A stretch of DNA of 64,000 bases, from the NCBI RefSeq assembly GCF_964355755.1, contig NC_092671.1, positions 21,168,001 to 21,232,000 on the forward strand, written 5' to 3'. Both the position numbers and the translations under genes were made by a program. This document shows positions 44,795-64,000 of the stretch, in pieces. Below the pieces are notes generated by a model that was given only the letters and a program-made list of their open reading frames with translations, made no database searches and was not told where the DNA came from. The number at the start of each line of letters is the position of its first letter. The stretch's first letter is position 1. The stretch comes from Antedon mediterranea. Taxonomy: Eukaryota > Echinodermata > Crinoidea > Comatulida > Antedonidae.

Positions 44795-47700
44795 ATAGCT
44801 AAATGATGCTATAATATTGCCATTTATGCAAATATATTGTGCTAACATCATCTTATAGAGCCATAGTAACGAATTATATCAAAATTTCCACTTTTCAAAA
44901 TTCAAAAATTATGCTATAATGCCATTTATGCACATAATATTGTGCTAACGTCATCTTATAGAGCCATAGCAACTACTTATGTCAAAAAATAAAGTGTCGA
45001 AAAATGACAAAAATGTTCCACTTTTTTTAAAATTCTATAATTATGCTATAATATTGCCATTTATGCAAATATATTGTGTTAACATCATCTTATAGAGCCA
45101 TAGTAACGAGTTATGTCAACAAATAAAAGGGTTGAAATTTTGCCATTTTTCGAAAATTTTCCTGCGGGGGACCATAGGATTTTTTTTCGAAAAATGGACA
45201 AAATTTCCAATTTCTAAAATTCGAAAATTATGATATAATATTGCCATATATGCAAATAGTTATGTCAAAAAAATAAAAGGGTCGAAAAATGGCAACATTT
45301 TCCTCTTTTTAAAATTAAATAAATATGCTATAATATTGCCATTTATACAGATATATTTTGCTAACATCATCTTATAGAGCCATAGTAACGAATTATATCA
45401 ACATTTAAAAGGGTTGAAATTTGACAATTTTTCGAAAATTTTCCTGCGGCGGACCGCGTGTTTTTTTTTCCAGGACGAACGTGGGCAGAAGTCATGAATA
45501 ATTCATTACCTTAATTATTTTCTATTATAAAGAATTGAAAGATAGCTGATCTACTTCCTAAATATACTAAACCTAACCCTCTAAATAATCTCTCTCAACT
45601 ATTAAAAAAAACATGTTCATGAAAGACCTCGAACCGAGGGCTTCAGCGTAATAGGTTAAAGCCTTTACCACTAGACCAAACATTTCTTGGCAAACGTTGT
45701 TTACACTAATTATATAATCTCTCTGCATTCTAATACAGCGCCCTCTATAATGTTCCCTATTATGTCATAATTAATCATGAATTATTCATGATTTCTGCCC
45801 ACGTTCGTCCTGGAAAAAAAAATTACGCCGGCGGACCATAGGAAATTTTTCCAAAATGGACTAGAATTCCAATTTATAAAATTCTAAAATTATGCTAAAA
45901 TATTGCCATTTATGCAAATATTGTGCTAACATCATCTTATAGAGCCATAGCAACTATTTATTTCAAAATATAAAAGGGTCGAAAATGGCAAAAATTGTCC
46001 ACTTTTTAAAATTAAATAATTATGATATAATATTGCCATTTATGGTCATATATTGTGTTAACATCATCTTATAGAGCCATCGTAACTAGTTATGTCAAAA
46101 AATAAAAGGGTCGAAATTTTGCCAATTTTGAAAATTTCCCTCTGTGGGACCATATGAATTTTTTCAAAAAATGACCAAAATTTCCATTTTTAAAAATTCT
46201 ATAATTATGCTATAATATTGCCATTTATGTACATATATTGTGTTAACATCATCTCATAGAGATATAGTAACTGCGGGGATCATAGGAAGTTTTTTGAAAA
46301 ACAAACAAAAAATAAACAAAATTTCCACCTTTTAAAATTGAATAATCAGGCTATAATATTGCTATTTATACAGATATATTTTGCTAACATCATCTTATAG
46401 AGCCATAGTAACTAGTTATGTCATCAAATAAAAGGGTCGAAATTTGGCATTCTCTGAAAATTTCCCTGCGGGGGACCATAGGAATTTTTTTCGAAAAATG
46501 GACAAAATTTCCACTTTTTAAAATTCGAAAATTATGCTATAATATTGCCATTTATGCAAATATATTGTGCAAACATCATCTTATAGAGCCATAGTAAATA
46601 GTTATATCAAAAAATAAAGCGTCGCAATTTCGACATTTTTGGAAAATTTTTCTGCGGGGGACCATAGGAATTTTTTCGAAAAATAACCAAAATTTCCACC
46701 TTTAAACTTCAATAATTAGGCTATAATATTGCCATTTATGCACATATATTGTGTTAACATCATCTTATAAAGCCATAGTAACTAGTTATGGCAAAAAATA
46801 AAAGGATCGAAATTTGGCCATTTTTCGAAAATTTTCCTGCGGGGGACCACAGGATTTTTTTCAAAAAAATAACCAAAATTTCCACCTTTTAAAATTCAAT
46901 AATTAGGCTATAATATTGCCATTTATGCACATATTTTGTGTTAACATCATCTTATAGAGACATAGTAACGAGTTATGTCAAAAAATAAAACGGTCGAAAT
47001 TTGGCCGAAAATTTCCCTGCGGGGGACCATATGAATTTTTTTCAAAAAATGGCCAAAATTTACACTTTTAAAATTCAATAATTATGCTATTATATTGGCA
47101 TTTATGCAAATATATTGTGTTAGCATCATCTTATAGAGCCATCCTAACTAGTTATGTCAAAATATAAAAGGGTCAAAATGTAACAATTTATCGAAAATTT
47201 CGCTGCGGAGGAACATAGGATTTTTTTCGAAAAATTGCCAAAATTACCACTTTTTAAAATTCAATAATTATGCTATAATATTGCCATTTATGCTCATATA
47301 TTGTGCTAACATCATCTTATAGAGATATAGCAACTAGTTATGTCAAAAAAATAAAAGGGACAAAAAATGGAAACATTTTCCACTTTTTAAAATTAAATAA
47401 TTATGCTATAATATTGCCATTTATAGAGATATATTTTGCTAACATCATCTTATAGAACCATAGTAACGAATTATGTCAAAAAATAAAAGTGTTGAAATTT
47501 GGCCATTTTTCGAAAAATTTCCCTTTCGAAAAATGGTCAAAATTTCCATTGTTTAAAATTGAAAAATTATGCTAAAATATTGCCATTTATGCAACAAATA
47601 TATTGTGCTAACATAATTTTATAGAGCCAGAGTAACTAGTTATGTCAAAAAATAAAAGGTGTTAAATTTGGCCATTTTTGCGAAAATTTCCCTGCAGGGG

Positions 47701-48060
47701 ACCATAGGAATTTTTTTCGAAAAATGGCCAAATATCCACTTTTAAAATTCAATAATTATGCTATTTCGCTGCGAGGATTTTTTTTCGAAAAATGGTCAAA
47801 ATGTTCATGGTTTAAAATAAAAAAAGTCTGCTATAATATTGCCATTTATGCAAATATATTGTGCTAACATCAGCTTATAGAGCCATAGTAACTAGTTATG
47901 TCAAAAAATAAAAGGGTCTAAATTTAGCCATTTTTCGAAAATTTCGCTGCGAGGATTTTTTTTCGAAAAATGGTCAAAATTTCCACTTTTTAAAATTCAA
48001 AAATTATGCTGTAATATTGCCATTTATGCACATACATACCTTTTTATTTTTGACTATGGC
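44795..48060 (+). repeat. Satellite 3, about 185-bp monomer
   Basis: A repeating unit contains gctataatattgccatttat, catcatcttatagagccata, tagttatgtcaaaaaataaa and cctgcgggggaccataggaa. Units are mostly 183-188 bp (for example ctataat at 46537, 46720, 46909, 47085 and 47273), with shorter ones at the left edge. It is interrupted by the MITE at 45456-45828. Confidence 0.9.
45456..45828 (-). mobile_element. MULE-like MITE copy 2, complete, with tRNA-like core
   Basis: Terminal inverted repeats of about 50 bp start gcgt.ttttttttccagga and include cgaacgtgggcagaa. A 9-bp direct duplication CGGCGGACC flanks it (45447-45455 and 45829-45837) inside a satellite 3 unit. A 9-bp duplication with long inverted repeats fits Mutator-like elements. 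On the minus strand, tRNA-like boxes lie at 45678-45662 (tggtctagtggtaaagg) and 45635-45625 (ggttcgaggtc). No open frame is present. Confidence 0.8.
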
Positions 48061-48074
48061 TCTATAAGATGATA

Positions 48075-48870
48075 TTAACACTGTAGCTATTCTTAGCACT
48101 TTGGTGTTTTTATGTTAACAAGTTTTTTCAAAAATCACAAAATGTTCTAAGACGTCTCCAAATGCGATTTGAAGCTATTCTGTACACTTTGATGTTTTGT
48201 GTGAAAACATTTTGTCGAAATCCTCAAAATGGTCTGAAACGTTTTTAAATACCATATTAATCTATTTTGTTAACTTTGATGTTTTTGTGGGAAAAGTTTT
48301 ATCGAAATTCTCAAAATGGTCTAAAACGTCTCCAAATGCGATTTGAAGCTTTTCTAAGAACTTTGGTGTTTTTATGTTAACAAGTTTTTTTCGAAAATCA
48401 CAAAATGGTCTAAAACGTCTCCAAATGCGATTTGAAGCTATTCTGTACACTTTGATGTTTTGTGTGAAAAAGTTTTGTCGAAATGCTCAAAATGATCTAA
48501 AACGTTTTTAAATACGATATTAAGCTATTTTGTTCTCTTTGATGTTTGTGTGTGAAAAGTTTTATCGAAATGCTCAAAATGGTCTAAAACGGTTTCTAAT
48601 GTGATTTTAAGCACTTTGATGTTTTTGTGTAACTAAGTTTCATCAAAATGCACAAAATGGTCTAAAACGTCTCCAAATGCGATTTGAAACTATTCTTAGC
48701 TCTTTGGTGTTTTTATGTTAACAACTTTTTTCGAAAATTACAAAATGGTCTAAAACGTCCCCAAATGCGATTTGAAGCTATTCTGTACACTTTGATGCTT
48801 TGTGTGAAAAAGGTTTGTCGAAAATCACAAAATGGTCTAAAACGTCTCCAAATGCGATTTGAAGCTATTG
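48075..48870 (+). repeat. Satellite 2, second forward block
   Basis: About nine monomers with aaaatggtctaaaacgtctc are in the same orientation as 32690-34600. Open frames 48262-48450 and 48684-48875 are products of the repeat. Confidence 0.9.
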
Positions 48871-48959
48871 TATAGTACAGGGATTTATAATAATAATAAC
48901 TGATACTTTAAATTGTTTCAATTTCAAGTGCTAGTTATTGCTGTCTCCAAGAACATTTT

Positions 48960-50280
48960 GATAGAAACGTCAAGCTCAACGGTTTTTTCGGAATGTTAGA
49001 AGTAACTTGCCATGTGTATCCGATTAAACGCCCCGGGCATTTATTGTCCAAAGGGGTTTTTAGGGGGAGGGGAGGCATCTTTATTTGGAGTATAATATGG
49101 TAACATGTATAATCAAATAAATACCACTTAGATGTAACAAAATACAGCACAATTAATATCAAAAAGTGAAAAAAATGCTTGGTAAATTGGAGATTATTGT
49201 AGTTAATGTAATGTGTTGTGATACAATTATTGTGTAAATGCATGTGGCGGGCGTATTCCACATGATGTTCTATTGGAGGGAATGGTGGCGTTTATTTGAA
49301 GGAGGCTTTTATTCAAAGCGGGTGTTAATTCGAATAAATTTAAATAATTATAATCGTTTCTCAACTGATAAAAGGTATTTTACATGATTCGTTTTCTTCT
49401 TTATGCTTTTTAACGAAATGTTTCTGTCTTTTAGAATAAAAGTGACACTGTTATAGATAACATTAAATGGATCTTCTCTTCCAGGTGCCAGTATAATGAT
49501 ATAAAACAATGACATATTATTATCTTGACACGATTGCACTCATAATGGATCTTCATTCTATCATCTGTATGTTTGTGACTACAATTTGACAACACTCTTT
49601 TGCATATTTTTAAACGCCAATACATAGTTTCATTACTATTGTACAATATGTCCAGCTTTCCTGAAAACAACCTTGTGTACTGTAGTATAGTGTTGTAGTA
49701 TGATTTTATCATGATAACTTCTGATGCTTTTATTGTCAATGCATTCAGTACCTAAAACATGTCAAAGTTTCTATTGGTATTGATAATAAATCTCCAGAAA
49801 CATATATTGTTTTATTATCTACACTGGGAACAGACATGTATAATATACACCGACAAAACTTATACATATTATGTACCGGTATAAGTTTTGTCGGTAACAT
49901 TAAAAAAAATTATGCAACAGTGTTACGGAATAATGACAATGAATTGGTCTATTATAGTTGTCTCTGATACCTTTTATTACATGATTGTACTTGCACCAGG
50001 ATAGAATGAGGTTTAATCCAGTTATTATTCTTATTATATTAATTAATTTCTTTTTAAATCTGGGATGTATTTATTTGATTATACATGTTACCATTATTAC
50101 ACCCAAACAAAATAAACGCCTTTCCTGAATAAATAAATGCCCGGGCCTTTTATTCGGGTAACTATGGTAAGTTACTTCTAGCATTCTTAACTGTTGAGCT
50201 CGAGTATTTATTCGAATTAACACCTACTTTGAATAAAACCCTCCCTCATATAAACGCCCTCCTTTATTTCTTGACATAAC
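48960..50280. mobile_element. Foldback element with long inverted arms
   Basis: The left arm (gaatgttagaagtaacttgc, cccgggcatttatt near 48990-49045) mirrors the right arm (gaatgctagaagtaacttac on the minus strand, 50184-50165). A second pair, ggcgttta...aggc.tttattcaaag and tgttaattcgaataaa (49275-49340), mirrors 50215-50275. The short open frames inside (48935-49261, 49348-49739) show no domain. Confidence 0.6.
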
Positions 50281-50281
50281 T

Positions 50282-50944
50282 AGTTACTATGGCTGTATAA
50301 GATGATGTTAACACAATATATGCGCATAAATGGATATATTATAGACTAATTATAGAATTTTGAAAATTGGATATTTTTGCCATTTTTCAAACAAATTCCT
50401 ATGGTCCCCCGCAGGGAAATTTTCGCCAAAATGGCCAAACTTCAAACCTTTTATTAGTCGCGTGGACGCGACTCTACAGTTCACTATGTCGGTCGGTCTG
50501 TCGGTCTGTCTGTCGGTCCGGTATCACTTTGCGTTTTATCGCTTTTCTGTACTTTTTGAACTGTTTTGATGTACAGAAAAGTTTTAAAGTACATTACTTT
50601 TTGAAAGTTCATTTATTTTTGAGAGCATGCAACTTATTGTTGTTGGCCTTGTTTTTTGACATAACGAGTTTCTATGGCTGTATAAGATGATGTTAACACA
50701 ATATATGTGCATAAATGGCAATATTATAGCCTAAATATAGAATTTAAAAAGGTGGAAATTTTGGTCGTTTTCGAAAAAAATCGTATGGTCCCCCGTAGGG
50801 AAATTGTTGCAAAAATGGCGAAATTTCAAACCTTTTATTTTTTGACATAACTAGTTACTATGGCTCTATAAGTTGATGTTTACACAACATATGTGCATAA
50901 ATGGCAATATTATAGTCTAATTATTGAATTTTAAAAGGTGGCAA
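50282..50944 (-). repeat. Satellite 3, reversed block with a small insertion
   Basis: It is the reverse complement of satellite 3 (aacacaatatatg.gcataa, ggtcccccgcagggaaattt). It is split at 50457-50650 by another sequence and ends abruptly in satellite 1 at 50945. Confidence 0.85.
50457..50650. mobile_element. Small insertion starting with a perfect hairpin
   Basis: Satellite 3 breaks after ccttttatt and resumes with ttttttgacataac. The insert begins agtcgcgtggacgcgact (8-bp stem) and contains a run of ggtcggtctgtcggtctgtc. Similar agtcgcg..cgcgact / ggtcggtctgtc sequences are common dispersed repeats in marine invertebrates. Open frames here are incidental. Confidence 0.5.

Positions 50945-64000
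<13,056 letters not shown>

Noticed and set aside
50360-50690. Open frames with SVGLSVCLSV-type repeats
   Set aside because: They come from the ggtcggtctgtc repeat in a small insertion, not from a gene.

Overview
The window is eukaryotic genomic DNA, AT-rich, with spliced genes (GT..AG introns) and no bacterial-style operons. The TAGGCC/AGGCCT word is very common, and the repeats are of marine-invertebrate character (Harbinger, Kolobok-like and MULE-like DNA transposons, tRNA-derived SINEs, L2/CR1/Jockey-like LINE scraps). A marine invertebrate, possibly a deuterostome, is my guess; the sequence does not fix the species. I found no host gene that I can defend. Every protein-coding signal belongs to a mobile element.

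Bases 1-29,000 are a nest of transposons. A small Harbinger element (2440-3428, TSD GTA) carries a Myb/SANT remnant. LINE fragments and a SINE follow. A 3.5-kb Harbinger (8763-12251, TSD ATT) sits inside a MITE and holds a transposase fragment plus a decayed five-exon Myb/SANT gene on the minus strand. A second Harbinger (from about 14,323) has a nearly intact MADF-BESS gene (14656-15868) and a DDE-complete transposase exon (16391-17080). Its transposase intron is split by a complete 9.8-kb LTR element on the minus strand (17201-27015; TSD ATAG, primer-binding site, polypurine tract, near-identical LTRs). That element has no recognisable pol and itself holds nested repeats.

Bases 29,000-64,000 are mostly satellite DNA. 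A 19-bp purine-rich satellite (29014-32686) is followed by a second satellite of about 85-bp monomers grouped in a 428-bp higher-order unit (32690-37042). That array reverses orientation near 34,600. A 7.7-kb TTAA-target DNA transposon (37047-44766) is inserted in it. A third satellite of about 185 bp (44795-48060), a piece of the second satellite, a foldback element, a reversed piece of the third, and finally 13 kb of the first satellite in the opposite orientation complete the window. The broad order is therefore partly mirror-symmetric.

The most interesting object is the TTAA element. It encodes, on the plus strand, a 13-exon transposase of the Kolobok-like GDGR.DSPGHSA family, damaged by two frameshifts and one stop. 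Convergent to it is a gene for a cysteine-rich domain like the cytoplasmic ballast domain of P2X7 receptors. A third, internal copy of the transposon end lies exactly at the stop codon of the P2X7-like gene, so one left end faces two right ends.
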